A stretch of 64,000 nucleotides of DNA from Dyella lipolytica (GCF_030160075.1 NZ_BSNQ01000005.1:1-64000); one strand, 5' to 3'; numbered from the stretch's first letter, positions 17,175 through 26,609 are shown. The notes: generated by a model not told the origin, from the sequence alone. Made by a program: numbers and translations.

Positions 17175-19820
17175 TCAATGTTGCAGCACGTTGCCGATGA
17201 TCTCGCTGAGATTGGCTGACAGGTCTTCCCGCTGAGACAGGCCATTCAGGGCGAGACGAGCCGCTTCGCGGCGAACCGGTTCCAACCGCTGCCATCCGTT
17301 GAAAGCTGTCGCCAGGCGCGCCGCGATCTGCGGATTGAGCGCATCCAATTGTCCTAGCCGTTCGGCCAGCAGCCGATAACCGGCGCCGTCCGTGCGATGG
17401 AACCCGCTGGGGTTGGTACTGGCGAACGCGCCGAACAAAGCACGCGTGCGATTCGGGTTTTTCAATGTGAACGCCGGATCGCTTTCCAGCGCCATCACCG
17501 CCGCGAGCGCCGGTTCGCCAGGCACCTGCGCCTGCACCGAAAACCATTTGTCCAGCGCCAGCGGATTGTCCGCATAGCGTTGACGGAAATCCGCAAGCGC
17601 AGCGGCAGCCTGAGATGCGCGACCCCGCACCAGCACTCCGAGAGCCGCGAGACGATCGGTCATGCCTGACGCGGCCCCGTATTGCCGTGCCGCCAACGCA
17701 TGCGCTTGATCCGCTTCCAGCAAGGCGAGCAATTCAAGCACGCGACGCTTGAGTCGCCGTTTGGCCTGACTGGCGGCATCGAGTTTCTGGTCGGTATCCG
17801 CGGCCAAGGCGCGATAGCGATCGAGCAACAGTGGCGCACCCAAACGACCGGCCAATCGACGCTGCAGCTCCTGGCGCTGCGCGTGAATCTTTACCGGGTC
17901 CACTTCACCCTGGCGGTCGGCGAATTCGATTTCACCCGGCGGCGTCAGCAGATCCGCCAGAAGTGCATCGTCGATCGCATCATTCTCGAACAGCGCGGTC
18001 AGCGCGTTGCACCACGCCTTGCATGCGGCGGACTCGCCAGTGCCCTGCAATGCGTCGAAGGCGAGGATGGCCAGTTGCTGGCCGGCCTCCCAACGATTGA
18101 AGCCGTCGGCATCGTGCGTCAACAGCAAGGCCAGTTCTTCCGGGGTGTAGTCGTATTCGAGCACGACGGGCGCCGAGAAGCCGCGCAGCAGCGAGGGTAC
18201 GGGCGGAGCGTCCACTTCGCGGAAAACGAAGCGCTGCGAAGTCTTGTCGAGCACCAACACTTTCTCGGTCTCGGCTGCTTCTCCGTCCACGTGCAATGGC
18301 AGCACTTTTCCGCCGCGATCGAACAACGACAACTTCACCGGAATGGGCAACGGCACTTTCTCTGGCTGCCCCGGTGTCGCGCGCGTTTGCTGGGAAAGGG
18401 TCAGTGTGTATTCGCGCTGCGCCGCATCGTATTCGCCTTTGGCATGCAAACGCGGTGTGCCCGATTGCGCATACCATGCCAGGTAAGATTTCAGGTCGAT
18501 GGCGTTGGCTTCGCCCAGCGCGGCAAGAAAATCCTCGATGGTTGCCGCGCGGCCGTCGTGACGTTCGAAATACAAATCCATGCCGCGCCGAAAACCATCC
18601 TCGCCGAGGTGGCCGGCAATCATGCGCACCAGCTCGGAGCCTTTCTCGTAAACGGTCGCCGTGTAGAAATTATTGATCTCACGGTATTCGGCCGGACGCA
18701 CCGGATGCGCCAGCGGGCCGGCGTCTTCCGGAAATTGCGTGCGGCGCAGCAGCGATACGTCTTCGATGCGCTTCAGCGACAGCGAATTCATCTCGGCGGA
18801 AAACTGCTGTTCGCGGAATACGGTAAGTCCTTCTTTCAACGACAACTGGAACCAGTCGCGGCAGGTCACGCGATTGCCGCTCCAGTTATGGAAATACTCG
18901 TGCGCCACGACGGCTTCGACGGCGCGGTATTCCTCATCGGTGCTGCTGTCAGGATCGGCCAGCAAATATTTCGCGTTGAAGATGTTGAGACCCTTGTTCT
19001 CCATCGCGCCCATATTGAAATCGTGCGTGGCGACGACATGGAACACATCCAGATCGTAGTTGCGTCCATACGTGCGTTCGTCCCAACGCATCGAGCGTTC
19101 CAGCGCGTCGAGCGCGTAATGGCAACGGTCGATGACATGGGCCTCGGACCACATCACCAGCTCTACGGCACGACCGTCGGCCGTTACGTAGTCGCGCCGG
19201 ATGCTTTCCAGCCGCCCGGCGACCAGTGCAAAGAGATAACAGGGCTTGGGATGCGGATCGACAAAACGAGCCCAATGACGACCGTCCACGAGCTCGCCGG
19301 CACCGTCAGGGTTGCCACCGGCCAGCAGCACCGGAAAGCGCGCACGGTCGGCGCGCAGGGTCACGGTATAGCGGGCCAGCACATCCGGGCGATCCGGAAA
19401 GAAAGTGATATGGCGAAAACCTTCCGCTTCGCATTGGGTCAGCAGGAAACCCGTTTCCCGCGACCCCGACAAGTACAGGCCTTCCAGTGCAGTATTCGCC
19501 GCCGGCCGAATGCGCACGCGCGTTTCCAGCACGCTGCCGTCGTGCGCGCCATCGACTTCCAGCACGTTGTTTTCGTGCCGGTAGCTTTTGGCGTCGAGCG
19601 CGCGGCCGTCGAGTACGACTGCCAGCAGCTCCAGCCCTTCGCCATCCAGGCGTAGCGGAAGCATCTGCGCAGGGTCGCGGCGCAACACGAGCCGAGAGGT
19701 GACATCTGTCGTGTCGATGCCCAGATCGACATCAAGTTCGACAGTGTCGACGGTCCACGCGGGACGGCGATATTCACGTAGACGGATGGGTGTGGCAGCG
19801 GGTTCGTTGACGAGGGTCAT
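17175..19820 (-). CDS. pepN: Aminopeptidase N (M1 family)
   Basis: An 881-residue cytosolic M1 zinc aminopeptidase that removes N-terminal residues in peptide turnover. The exopeptidase motif GAMEN is at 271-275 and the zinc motif HEYFHNW at 307-313 with its third ligand Glu330 (SLKEG). The order and C-terminal domains (DUF3458-like beta domain and helical tail, NPNRTRALFGAFASTNPSGFHR) are those of E. coli PepN (870 residues). ATG at 19820 (MTLVNEPAATPIRL) is chosen; the upstream frame to 19895 would overlap the divergent gene at 19886. Monocistronic by context. Confidence 0.97.
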   Translation of the reverse strand: MTLVNEPAATPIRLREYRRPAWTVDTVELDVDLGIDTTDVTSRLVLRRDPAQMLPLRLDGEGLELLAVVLDGRALDAKSYRHENNVLEVDGAHDGSVLETRVRIRPAANTALEGLYLSGSRETGFLLTQCEAEGFRHITFFPDRPDVLARYTVTLRADRARFPVLLAGGNPDGAGELVDGRHWARFVDPHPKPCYLFALVAGRLESIRRDYVTADGRAVELVMWSEAHVIDRCHYALDALERSMRWDERTYGRNYDLDVFHVVATHDFNMGAMENKGLNIFNAKYLLADPDSSTDEEYRAVEAVVAHEYFHNWSGNRVTCRDWFQLSLKEGLTVFREQQFSAEMNSLSLKRIEDVSLLRRTQFPEDAGPLAHPVRPAEYREINNFYTATVYEKGSELVRMIAGHLGEDGFRRGMDLYFERHDGRAATIEDFLAALGEANAIDLKSYLAWYAQSGTPRLHAKGEYDAAQREYTLTLSQQTRATPGQPEKVPLPIPVKLSLFDRGGKVLPLHVDGEAAETEKVLVLDKTSQRFVFREVDAPPVPSLLRGFSAPVVLEYDYTPEELALLLTHDADGFNRWEAGQQLAILAFDALQGTGESAACKAWCNALTALFENDAIDDALLADLLTPPGEIEFADRQGEVDPVKIHAQRQELQRRLAGRLGAPLLLDRYRALAADTDQKLDAASQAKRRLKRRVLELLALLEADQAHALAARQYGAASGMTDRLAALGVLVRGRASQAAAALADFRQRYADNPLALDKWFSVQAQVPGEPALAAVMALESDPAFTLKNPNRTRALFGAFASTNPSGFHRTDGAGYRLLAERLGQLDALNPQIAARLATAFNGWQRLEPVRREAARLALNGLSQREDLSANLSEIIGNVLQH

Positions 19821-19885
19821 TCGGTGCAGGGGAAGGCAAAGACGGATCAGGCTAACATGCGGCTCTTTCCCCGTAGGACAAGCGG

Positions 19886-20893
19886 ATGACCGCATTCAGC
19901 ATCGAACAGGCGCGGCTGGGACCACATGACCTCGTTGTCCTGCGCGATGCCGACCGCGGGCGTTGCGTGCGCCTGGCCCGCCGCGGCGCCGCCTTGATCG
20001 GCTTGGAGCAGGTGGCGCGCGGCACGGTGCGGCAGCTCGCCGACGGTTATCGCGACAGCGCGGAACTGGAAAGTCGCCCCAGCTCGCGCTTTGCGATCAT
20101 GGCGCCGTTCGCCAACCGTATCGCCGACGCCCGCTACACCTTCGACGGCCAATCGCACGACCTGCAACCGGGAGTGGAAGGCGCCCAGCGCGCCAGCCGG
20201 CACGGCTTCGTGCGCGGCGTGGATTTCGACATGGCGGGCCAACACACGGATGCGGGCGGAGCGCAGGCGACATTCGTGACGTCGGCCATACGGCCCGGCG
20301 CCTTTGCTGGCTATCCGTTTGCGATCGATCTGGCGGTGACTTATATGCTCGATGCACATGGGCTTTCGCTGTTGGCGAGCATGCGCAACGTTGGCGACAC
20401 CGCAGCCCCCTGTTTTTTCGGCTGGCATCCGTACTTTCGAGTGGGCGACGGTGCCGTCGATACGTGGGAGTTGCAAATCCCCGCGACGACACTAGTACGC
20501 ACCGATGCCGATTTCATCCCTCTGCCGGGCGCAGTGGCCTATCAGCCGCTGGACGAAGCACCGCCCGCATTGGACTTTCGTCGCGCCAAAATCATCGGTG
20601 CCACCGAGATCAATCACGCTTACGCCAACCTTGTGCGTGATGCAGACGGGCGCGCACGCACGCGCTTGCGCAATCCGGTCAGCGGCATGGGTATCAGCCT
20701 CTGGCAGGAGCACGGCATCATGCTGGCGTTCACTGCCGACACGGTGACGCGCGATGTGCGTCGCTCGATCGCCTTGGAGCCGATGGAAAGCATGTCCGAT
20801 GCCTTCAATCGACCCGACTGCGCTGACGCCATTCGTCTTGGACCGGGCGAAGAAAGACAATTTCGTTGTGGCGTGGAGATCGATTCCGTATGA
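19886..20893 (+). CDS. Aldose 1-epimerase family protein
   Basis: A 335-residue galactose mutarotase-like protein of the beta-sandwich superfamily, interconverting alpha and beta anomers of a sugar. Recognisable blocks are SRFAIMAPFANRIADARY, a substrate-binding SRHGFVRG with the catalytic His, and CFFGWHPYFRV. It resembles the YphB/broad aldose epimerase subgroup more than canonical GalM, so the sugar is not assigned. Its stop overlaps the start of the PLP-dependent dehydratase gene by four bases (ATGA), so the two are translationally coupled; no functional link between the two activities is obvious. Confidence 0.87.
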   Translation: MTAFSIEQARLGPHDLVVLRDADRGRCVRLARRGAALIGLEQVARGTVRQLADGYRDSAELESRPSSRFAIMAPFANRIADARYTFDGQSHDLQPGVEGAQRASRHGFVRGVDFDMAGQHTDAGGAQATFVTSAIRPGAFAGYPFAIDLAVTYMLDAHGLSLLASMRNVGDTAAPCFFGWHPYFRVGDGAVDTWELQIPATTLVRTDADFIPLPGAVAYQPLDEAPPALDFRRAKIIGATEINHAYANLVRDADGRARTRLRNPVSGMGISLWQEHGIMLAFTADTVTRDVRRSIALEPMESMSDAFNRPDCADAIRLGPGEERQFRCGVEIDSV

Positions 20894-21840
20894 GTGTGCC
20901 GTTACCTAGCCTCGATCAAATTCGCGATGCTGCAGCGCGCATCGCGCCGCACGCAACCCTGACGCCGGTCATGCGCAGCGATGCGCTCGATGCGGCAGTC
21001 GGCGCGCAGCTGTACTTCAAATGCGAAAATCTTCAGCGTGGCGGTGCATTCAAATTCCGCGGTGCCTGCAACGCGGTGTGGTCGTTAACGGAGGAAGAGG
21101 CTGCGCGTGGTGTCGTGACGCATTCCTCCGGCAATCACGGCAACGCACTCGCCATGGCTGCGGCAACGCGCGGCATCGCCGCGCATGTCGTAGTGCCGGA
21201 CGGCGCAGTGCGTGCAAAACTCGAAGCCATCGAACAAGCCGGTGCCATACTGCATCGCTGCGCACCGACCATCGCGGCACGTGAAGCCAAAGCCGCTGAA
21301 CTGCAACGTGCTACCGGCGCGATCATGGTTCATCCCTATGCAGACACGCGCGTCATGGCCGGGCAGGGCACGGTGGTGCTTGAGCTGTTTCAACAATGCG
21401 ATGGACTGGATGCGCTCGTCACGCCCATTGGCGGTGGAGGCTTGTCGGCGGGATGCGCGATTGCCGCGCATGGCATACGTCCGGCGATTGCGGTGTATGG
21501 CGCGGAACCTGCCGGTGCTGCAGATGCCGCTGAATCGCTGACGCGTGGTGCGCGCGTCGACAATTTCACGCCTGATACCGTCTGCGATGGACTGCGTGCC
21601 TTGATCGGCGAGTCGAACCTCGACGCGCTGCGCGAACATCGCGTCGACGTCATTGCCGTCAGCGACGAAGAAACCATCGCCGCCATGAAACAGCTGTGGC
21701 ATGCGCTCAAGCTTGTCGTGGAGGTGTCGAGCGCCACGGTATTCGCCGCAGTGCTCAAGCAACGCGAGCGCTTCGCCGGAAAGCGTGTGGGTCTGGTGCT
21801 GACCGGCGGTAACGTGGATCTGGATGCGTTGCCCTGGTAG
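20890..21840 (+). CDS. PLP-dependent threonine/serine dehydratase (ammonia-lyase) family protein
   Basis: A 316-residue fold-type II PLP enzyme. The cofactor lysine is Lys55 in GGAFKFRGA, the Asn/Gly contact is SSGNHGNALA, and the phosphate-binding glycine loop is PIGGGGLSAG. The single-domain form without an ACT regulatory tail is that of catabolic threonine dehydratase, serine racemase or threo-3-hydroxyaspartate ammonia-lyase; these cannot be separated by eye. It is distinct from the biosynthetic IlvA at 33201, which has a C-terminal regulatory domain. Start ATG 20890 overlaps the upstream stop. Confidence 0.87.
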   Translation: MSVPLPSLDQIRDAAARIAPHATLTPVMRSDALDAAVGAQLYFKCENLQRGGAFKFRGACNAVWSLTEEEAARGVVTHSSGNHGNALAMAAATRGIAAHVVVPDGAVRAKLEAIEQAGAILHRCAPTIAAREAKAAELQRATGAIMVHPYADTRVMAGQGTVVLELFQQCDGLDALVTPIGGGGLSAGCAIAAHGIRPAIAVYGAEPAGAADAAESLTRGARVDNFTPDTVCDGLRALIGESNLDALREHRVDVIAVSDEETIAAMKQLWHALKLVVEVSSATVFAAVLKQRERFAGKRVGLVLTGGNVDLDALPW

Positions 21841-22052
21841 CGACACGTCGATCACGCTCTAACGTGCTTGCGTGCGTACAACGAATAAGTCTCGTATGCG
21901 CGCAAAAATTTAAGCATGAATCGCGCCAAATGTGATGCCGCATGCATGTGTACTCAACGAACCATGATGCCAATCACGCTTTGATTTTTCGAAATCGCTC
22001 ATCCTGCGTGCTCACAATTTGATGACCAGCATCGAGCAACAGGGGGGGCCTT

Positions 22053-22856
22053 ATGGTCGAGCTGGAAATACAGGTCTTCTCCGATCGAAGAGAGGGCCTT
22101 CTCGCCGAGCTTGGACGCGTCGTTGCCGCCAACAGCTTTTCGCTCATACGTCAGCGGCTGACGCAAGACAGTCGTGGTGCCTGGCTGTCGATGATCGTGC
22201 GTGGTCCGATGGAGCAACGCCTGGCGCTGGAGGAAATGCTGGGCACGCATAGCCGGGTGTTGAGCTTTGAGGCTGCATTGTTCGGCGAGGCCGGCGCCAT
22301 CGCCGCCGCTCCCGTTTCCGTTCCCACGCAGATGGCGCCGAGAACCTTGCAGCCATCTCCCGTAGAAGCGATGTCGCCGCCTGCGCAACCCGTAGCACCG
22401 CTACCGGCGGCCATGCCGGATGTATCCCAGGTCGAGCACACCCTGCCCAAACTTGCCCACGACTATCCGCAGATCTATCCGTGGCTGGTCGCGCTGGAGA
22501 ACAGCGTGGCCGAACCAGCGCGCGAGTCGTCGTTGATGCTGGCCGGACGACGCACCGGCACATGGGTGTACAAACGCGATTACGCACTCGGCGCCAAGCT
22601 TGGCCTGGCCGACGCCATCAAGCGCATCGGCATGCCTGCGCTGCGCGCGCTTGCCGATATCGAGCAGCACGGCGTGCATGTGCATATCCTCAATAGTCCG
22701 CTCTGTGCGCCCGGTGTTCACTCCGGTTGCAAGTTCTACGGTGGTTATCTGGAAGGCTTGCTGGGCGCGTCGGTCACACCCAAAAAAGTATTCGTGCGCC
22801 ATCTCAGTTGCCGCAGCAGCGGCGCTGCGCATTGCAGTCTGGAAATTTCACATTAA
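22053..22856 (+). CDS. ACT-like plus V4R-like (4-vinyl reductase) domain protein
   Basis: A 267-residue soluble protein not belonging to a named gene. Residues 1-75 look like an ACT-type ligand-binding fold (MVELEIQVFSDRREGLLAEL, then SLIRQRL and GAWLSMIVRGP). A Pro/Ala-rich linker (about 90-140) leads to a C-terminal domain ending CKFYGGYLEGLLG ... LSCRSSGAAHCSLEI, the pattern of the V4R small-molecule-binding domain. Cys218, Cys226, Cys253 and Cys261 could bind metal. V4R domains sense hydrophobic ligands in XylR/DmpR-type regulators and occur in BchJ; here no DNA-binding or ATPase part is attached. A strong Shine-Dalgarno (AGGGGGGG) precedes the ATG. It is 26 bases upstream of the MHYT protein gene and probably co-transcribed with it. 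Confidence 0.7.
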   Translation: MVELEIQVFSDRREGLLAELGRVVAANSFSLIRQRLTQDSRGAWLSMIVRGPMEQRLALEEMLGTHSRVLSFEAALFGEAGAIAAAPVSVPTQMAPRTLQPSPVEAMSPPAQPVAPLPAAMPDVSQVEHTLPKLAHDYPQIYPWLVALENSVAEPARESSLMLAGRRTGTWVYKRDYALGAKLGLADAIKRIGMPALRALADIEQHGVHVHILNSPLCAPGVHSGCKFYGGYLEGLLGASVTPKKVFVRHLSCRSSGAAHCSLEISH

Positions 22857-22882
22857 TCGACGCCACTTCAGGGGGAGCCGAC

Positions 22883-23626
22883 ATGCCTATGCAACTTAGC
22901 TACAACTGGCTGCTTGTTCTGCTGTCATACGCCGTATCCGTACTTGGTTCATTCACGGCATTGCAACTGGCCGTCGCCATTCCGGTGGCAACCACGCATC
23001 ATCAGAAAACGGCCGCGGTCGCCATGGCAGGTGGTGCGATGGGGCTGGGGGCGATCTGGGCCATGCATTTCATTGCCATGCTTGCGTGCGACAGCAGCAT
23101 GCAAGTGACTTACGATCCTGCGCTTACCGCGCTGTCGGCATTGGTTGCCTTCGCCGCCTGCTCGGCGGGACTGATGCTGGTCGGCAGCGGCCTGTTCAGC
23201 TGGTTGCGGTTGCTGGCGGCCGGTACCTGCATGGGATTAGGCGTCGCCTCCATGCATTACCTCGGCATGGCCGCGATGATGATGCCCGCAGTCACCAGCT
23301 ACAACATGGGCCTGGTCATTATTTCCCTGATCATTGCTGTCGTTGCATCCATGGTCGCGCTTTGGCTCGCGTTCAATCTGCGCGGCCCCTTGCAGATGAT
23401 CACCAGCGCGCTGGTGATGGGGATGGCGGTTTGCGGCATGCATTACACCGGCATGGCGGCGGCACGTTTCGAAGACAACGGCGGGCAACTGCCGGACGGT
23501 TACGCCACCGGCCTGCGCGGCGACAATCTTGGCCTGACCATCTTCGTCATCGTGGCGACCCTGCTGGTGCTGATGCTGGTGCTCTATTACTGGCGCCAGC
23601 GCTACCGTTCCAGCCTCAACATTTGA
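22883..23626 (+). CDS. MHYT domain integral membrane protein
   Basis: A 247-residue protein with seven predicted membrane helices and three MHYT-type motifs (MHFIAM, MHYLGM, MHYTGM), the pattern of the MHYT sensor domain proposed to bind copper and sense a diatomic gas or redox state. Most MHYT domains are fused to GGDEF/EAL output; this one stands alone and stops after the last helix with a short basic tail. ATG 22883 is preceded by GGGGGAG. With the ACT/V4R-like protein immediately upstream it may form a two-protein sensor, which is inferred from adjacency only. Confidence 0.88.
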   Translation: MPMQLSYNWLLVLLSYAVSVLGSFTALQLAVAIPVATTHHQKTAAVAMAGGAMGLGAIWAMHFIAMLACDSSMQVTYDPALTALSALVAFAACSAGLMLVGSGLFSWLRLLAAGTCMGLGVASMHYLGMAAMMMPAVTSYNMGLVIISLIIAVVASMVALWLAFNLRGPLQMITSALVMGMAVCGMHYTGMAAARFEDNGGQLPDGYATGLRGDNLGLTIFVIVATLLVLMLVLYYWRQRYRSSLNI

Positions 23627-23696
23627 GGATAGGCCGGCATTACCGCCAAAGGTCCTGGGTTATCCTGTTCATCAGTGGAAACCGGGAGAAGCGGCG

Positions 23697-24281
23697 GTGA
23701 CGTCACGCATTCGCTGCCATTGGGCAGCCGACGGCGAGTTGATGCAGTCCTATCACGACACCGAATGGGGCGTGCCGTTGCACGACGATCGCGCCCTGTT
23801 CGAGTTTCTGTGTCTGGAAGGCGCGCAAGCCGGGTTGTCATGGCGCACCGTGCTGCACAAGCGCGACAACTACCGACGTGCATTCCATGATTTCGATATC
23901 GCGCGCGTCGCGGCGATGAAGGATCGGGAGCTGGAAAAGCTGCTGCTCGATCCCGGAATCATCCGCAATCGCCTCAAGGTCACCGCCGCACGCGACAACG
24001 CAGCGGCCGCCCTGGAAGCGATCGACGAACACGGCAGCCTCGATGCGTATCTGTGGTCGTTCGTCAACGGCAAGCCGATCCAGAATAGCTGGCGTGCCAA
24101 GGGCGACGTGCCAGCGAGCACCTCGCTGTCGGATCGGATGAGCAAAGAGCTAAAAAAGCGTGGATTCCGTTTCGTCGGTACTACCATCTGCTATGCCTTT
24201 ATGCAGGCCACCGGCATGGTCAACGATCATCTTGTAGAGTGCTTCAGGCATAAGGCATGCGGAGGAAAGCACAAGCCATGA
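23697..24281 (+). CDS. tag: DNA-3-methyladenine glycosylase I
   Basis: A 194-residue base-excision repair enzyme that removes 3-methyladenine from alkylated DNA. It contains RCHWAADGELMQSYHDTEWGVPLHDD (the conserved start with the zinc-ligating Cys and His), the substrate pocket ELEKLLLDPGIIRNRLKV, and the C-terminal GFRFVGTTICYAFMQATGMVNDH. Length equals E. coli Tag (187). Start GTG at 23697. Its stop overlaps the next gene's ATG by three bases (ATGA-type), so tag and the LptA-like gene are coupled. Confidence 0.96.
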   Translation: MTSRIRCHWAADGELMQSYHDTEWGVPLHDDRALFEFLCLEGAQAGLSWRTVLHKRDNYRRAFHDFDIARVAAMKDRELEKLLLDPGIIRNRLKVTAARDNAAAALEAIDEHGSLDAYLWSFVNGKPIQNSWRAKGDVPASTSLSDRMSKELKKRGFRFVGTTICYAFMQATGMVNDHLVECFRHKACGGKHKP

Positions 24282-24865
24282 CTACTTCTATTTCCGCTTC
24301 TTTCGCACATCCCGCCCATCGCGGGTTCCTGGCGGGCGCCGCCGTTGCCCTTGTCCTTTTCATGCCGTCCGCGCATGCGAAGACCGGCGACCGCAATCAG
24401 CCGATGGTGACGAAACAGGACTCCGTCAGCGGGTTCAATGCGCCCAACACCGTCACGACGCTGACTGGCCATATCGTCATCGCCCAGGGGACCATGAAGG
24501 CCACGGGCAATGACGGCAAGATCTACCTGGACGCCGACTCCCAGGTCAGCCGGATCGTGCTGACCGGAAATCCAGCGCATATCCAGCAGATGGACGACAA
24601 GAACAATCTCATGACCGGCGAAGCGCCCACGCTCGACTACGACAATATCAACGGCGTTGCCGTGCTCACGCCCAATGCCGTCGTGACCGAGCAGGGAACC
24701 GGCGATGCACACGCCGACAAAATCACCTACGACACCCAAACCACGCACTTCACCGGCGTAGGCAACGTCAGCGCGACGTACTTGGCCAAGCAGAGGCCGG
24801 CGACGGCCGCACCGGCGAACCCACAGCCCGCTACCGGTACAACTGCGCCCGCGCCGAGCACCTGA
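24278..24865 (+). CDS. LptA/OstA-like periplasmic protein
   Basis: A 195-residue exported protein. Signal peptide to about residue 34 (ending AHA), followed by an OstA-type beta-jellyroll: VTTLTGHIVIAQGTMKATGNDGKIYLDADSQVSRI, then YDNINGVAVLTPNAVVTEQGTGDAHADKITYDTQT, and a Pro/Ala-rich tail. LptA bridges LPS transport from inner to outer membrane. The canonical gene normally sits with lptC, lptB and kdsC; here it follows tag, so it may be the only LptA or a paralogue. ATG 24278 is preceded by GGAGGAAAG inside the tag reading frame. Confidence 0.8.
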   Translation: MTTSISASFAHPAHRGFLAGAAVALVLFMPSAHAKTGDRNQPMVTKQDSVSGFNAPNTVTTLTGHIVIAQGTMKATGNDGKIYLDADSQVSRIVLTGNPAHIQQMDDKNNLMTGEAPTLDYDNINGVAVLTPNAVVTEQGTGDAHADKITYDTQTTHFTGVGNVSATYLAKQRPATAAPANPQPATGTTAPAPST

Positions 24866-24910
24866 AGATTTTGTCGCTACATCGCCAACCCGTCGATGAC
24901 GGGTATGGCG

Positions 24911-25621
24911 TCACGCCGCGTCATACGAAAGCTTCGGCCGCCAGTCCGTTCCGCGCCCTTCGGGCGTGTAATCGAGCATGTTCCACAGCGGCCATGCCAT
25001 GTCGACATGACGCCCGTCCTGGCCCGGCTCGGACGGTGTAAACAATAACTCGGTGCCATAGGTGTGGTAGATCCGACCGTCGCGTCGTGTGAAGACGTTC
25101 AACATCGGTATCTGCTTCGCGTCAGCTGTTTCGCCGTGATAGTCGGCGTTGTAGCGATTGTGAGCGGAGGAGAGCAGCGGTAAATTCACCCATCCACGCT
25201 GGCGCGCGAATTCGCGGATGCGCTCGATGGCCGATTTGGCGACCACTGCCACGTTGACGCGTTGAAGCAGATGATGGACTGCGCCGTTCCAACCATCGAG
25301 GATCGACGTGCAAGACGGGCAGGCCTGCTGCATCGCCGGGCCATACATGAAACTGTAGATAATCAGATTGTCTTTGCCGTTACGGAACAACTCCGACAAA
25401 CGCACCTGCTTGGCGTTATCCGGAGCGTGCAGGTCGGCATTGCCCTGCTCAAATACGTAGTCTTCCTTGACTTCACCGCCCAACGGTAGCGCGCGCCTCA
25501 GCGTCGCGACGGCTTCGATCTGTCGGCGCAGTTCGATCTCGGCTTTTAACAGTTGATCCCGTGCGGTGCGATAAGCGCCACTTTCCTGTGGAAAGCGAGT
25601 GTCATGCAGTGACTGATTCAT
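24911..25621 (-). CDS. DUF899 family thioredoxin-like protein
   Basis: A 236-residue cytosolic protein of the DUF899 (thioredoxin-fold) family. It has DQLLKAEIELRRQIEAVATLRRALP near the start, typical of the family, and a CPSC-type motif (QQACPSCTSILDGWNG). It ends with the family's WPLWNMLDYTPEGRG. Members are annotated as thioredoxins but the redox partner and role are undetermined. ATG 25621 is preceded by GGGGGA. The gene lies downstream of bioC on the same strand after 106 bases and may be read from the biotin transcript. Confidence 0.85.
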   Translation of the reverse strand: MNQSLHDTRFPQESGAYRTARDQLLKAEIELRRQIEAVATLRRALPLGGEVKEDYVFEQGNADLHAPDNAKQVRLSELFRNGKDNLIIYSFMYGPAMQQACPSCTSILDGWNGAVHHLLQRVNVAVVAKSAIERIREFARQRGWVNLPLLSSAHNRYNADYHGETADAKQIPMLNVFTRRDGRIYHTYGTELLFTPSEPGQDGRHVDMAWPLWNMLDYTPEGRGTDWRPKLSYDAA

Positions 25622-25727
25622 AGGTCCCCCGGTGGCTCGATCGATGTAGAGCGATAAATCCGGAGTCGCCACGTTAGTTGGCGATGGATAAAAAAACCGT
25701 AAGCGCGCGCAAGCGCCCGCGCCGCGG

Positions 25728-26609
25728 TTACCGGCGACGCGAACCGCGTAAACTGTCGACCGAAAAACTGGCGATTTCTCCGCCGTCTTTTGCACGACGC
25801 GATTGTCCCGGTGGTGGGCCCCAAGCGTGCGCCGTCACGACTTCCCATGTGGCCGGAATGCGGCCATCCACACGCATAGCGTCATACGCGGCCAGCATGC
25901 GTTGAAAGTGATGCTTGCCGGTCAAGCCGCGTTCGCGCGCGCGATCGGCATGTGTCGCGCCAAGGCCTTTGAGTTCACGCAGTAAATCTTTCGGTTCGCT
26001 GTAGGTCAGCGTATAGCGATCGACGTCCAGCACCGGATCGCGCAAACCGGCGTTGATCATGGCATCGCCCAGATCATGCATGTCCAGAAAGCGGCTGACG
26101 TGGGAATGCTGATCCACGGAGGCCCATGCTGCCCGCAGTTCGCGCAAGGTATCCGGGCCAAAGGTGGAGAACAACAGCATGCCGCCGGGTTTCAGCACGC
26201 GTGCGCATTCGCCGAACAGCGCGGGCAGATCGTCGATCCACTGAAAGCAAAGATTGGAGTGCAGTACATCGACGCTGTGATCGGGCAGAGGCAATGCAGT
26301 CGCTTCGCCGCATACACGAATAAAAGGTCTGAGCCAGCCGGCGTGCGCCTTCGCGGCACGCAGCATCGGCACTGCCGCATCCACGGCGATCACCTGCGCC
26401 TTGGCGTAGCGCTTCTTCAGCAAGGCGCTGCCACGGCCGGTGCCGGCGCCGACATCGATGATTCTCGCGGGTTGCTGCAGATAGAAATCCAGGCGCTCAA
26501 GCAATAGTTTCTGCACCTCGCGCTGCAGCGCGTCGTGCTGTTCGTAGCTGCCGGCAGCGTGGCTGAAGTTCGCGCGCACGCGACGGGTGTCGACGTGGAA
26601 GTCGCTCAT
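25728..26609 (-). CDS. bioC: Malonyl-ACP O-methyltransferase BioC
   Basis: A 293-residue SAM-dependent methyltransferase. BioC methylates malonyl-ACP so that it can enter fatty acid synthesis and yield pimeloyl-ACP methyl ester, the biotin precursor. Motif I is IIDVGAGTGRGS, and the FSHAAGSYEQHDALQ segment near the start is characteristic of BioC. Its start overlaps the bioH stop by four bases (ATGA). Members are usually about 250-300 residues, so it is full length. Confidence 0.93.
   Translation of the reverse strand: MSDFHVDTRRVRANFSHAAGSYEQHDALQREVQKLLLERLDFYLQQPARIIDVGAGTGRGSALLKKRYAKAQVIAVDAAVPMLRAAKAHAGWLRPFIRVCGEATALPLPDHSVDVLHSNLCFQWIDDLPALFGECARVLKPGGMLLFSTFGPDTLRELRAAWASVDQHSHVSRFLDMHDLGDAMINAGLRDPVLDVDRYTLTYSEPKDLLRELKGLGATHADRARERGLTGKHHFQRMLAAYDAMRVDGRIPATWEVVTAHAWGPPPGQSRRAKDGGEIASFSVDSLRGSRRR

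Noticed and set aside
17682-19655. 657-codon plus-strand frame opposite pepN
   Set aside because: A long antisense frame caused by the high GC at third positions; the minus-strand protein is a complete M1 peptidase.
20866-21840. Biosynthetic IlvA candidate for the PLP dehydratase
   Set aside because: It lacks the regulatory ACT-like domain, and the true biosynthetic enzyme lies in the ilv operon at 33201.
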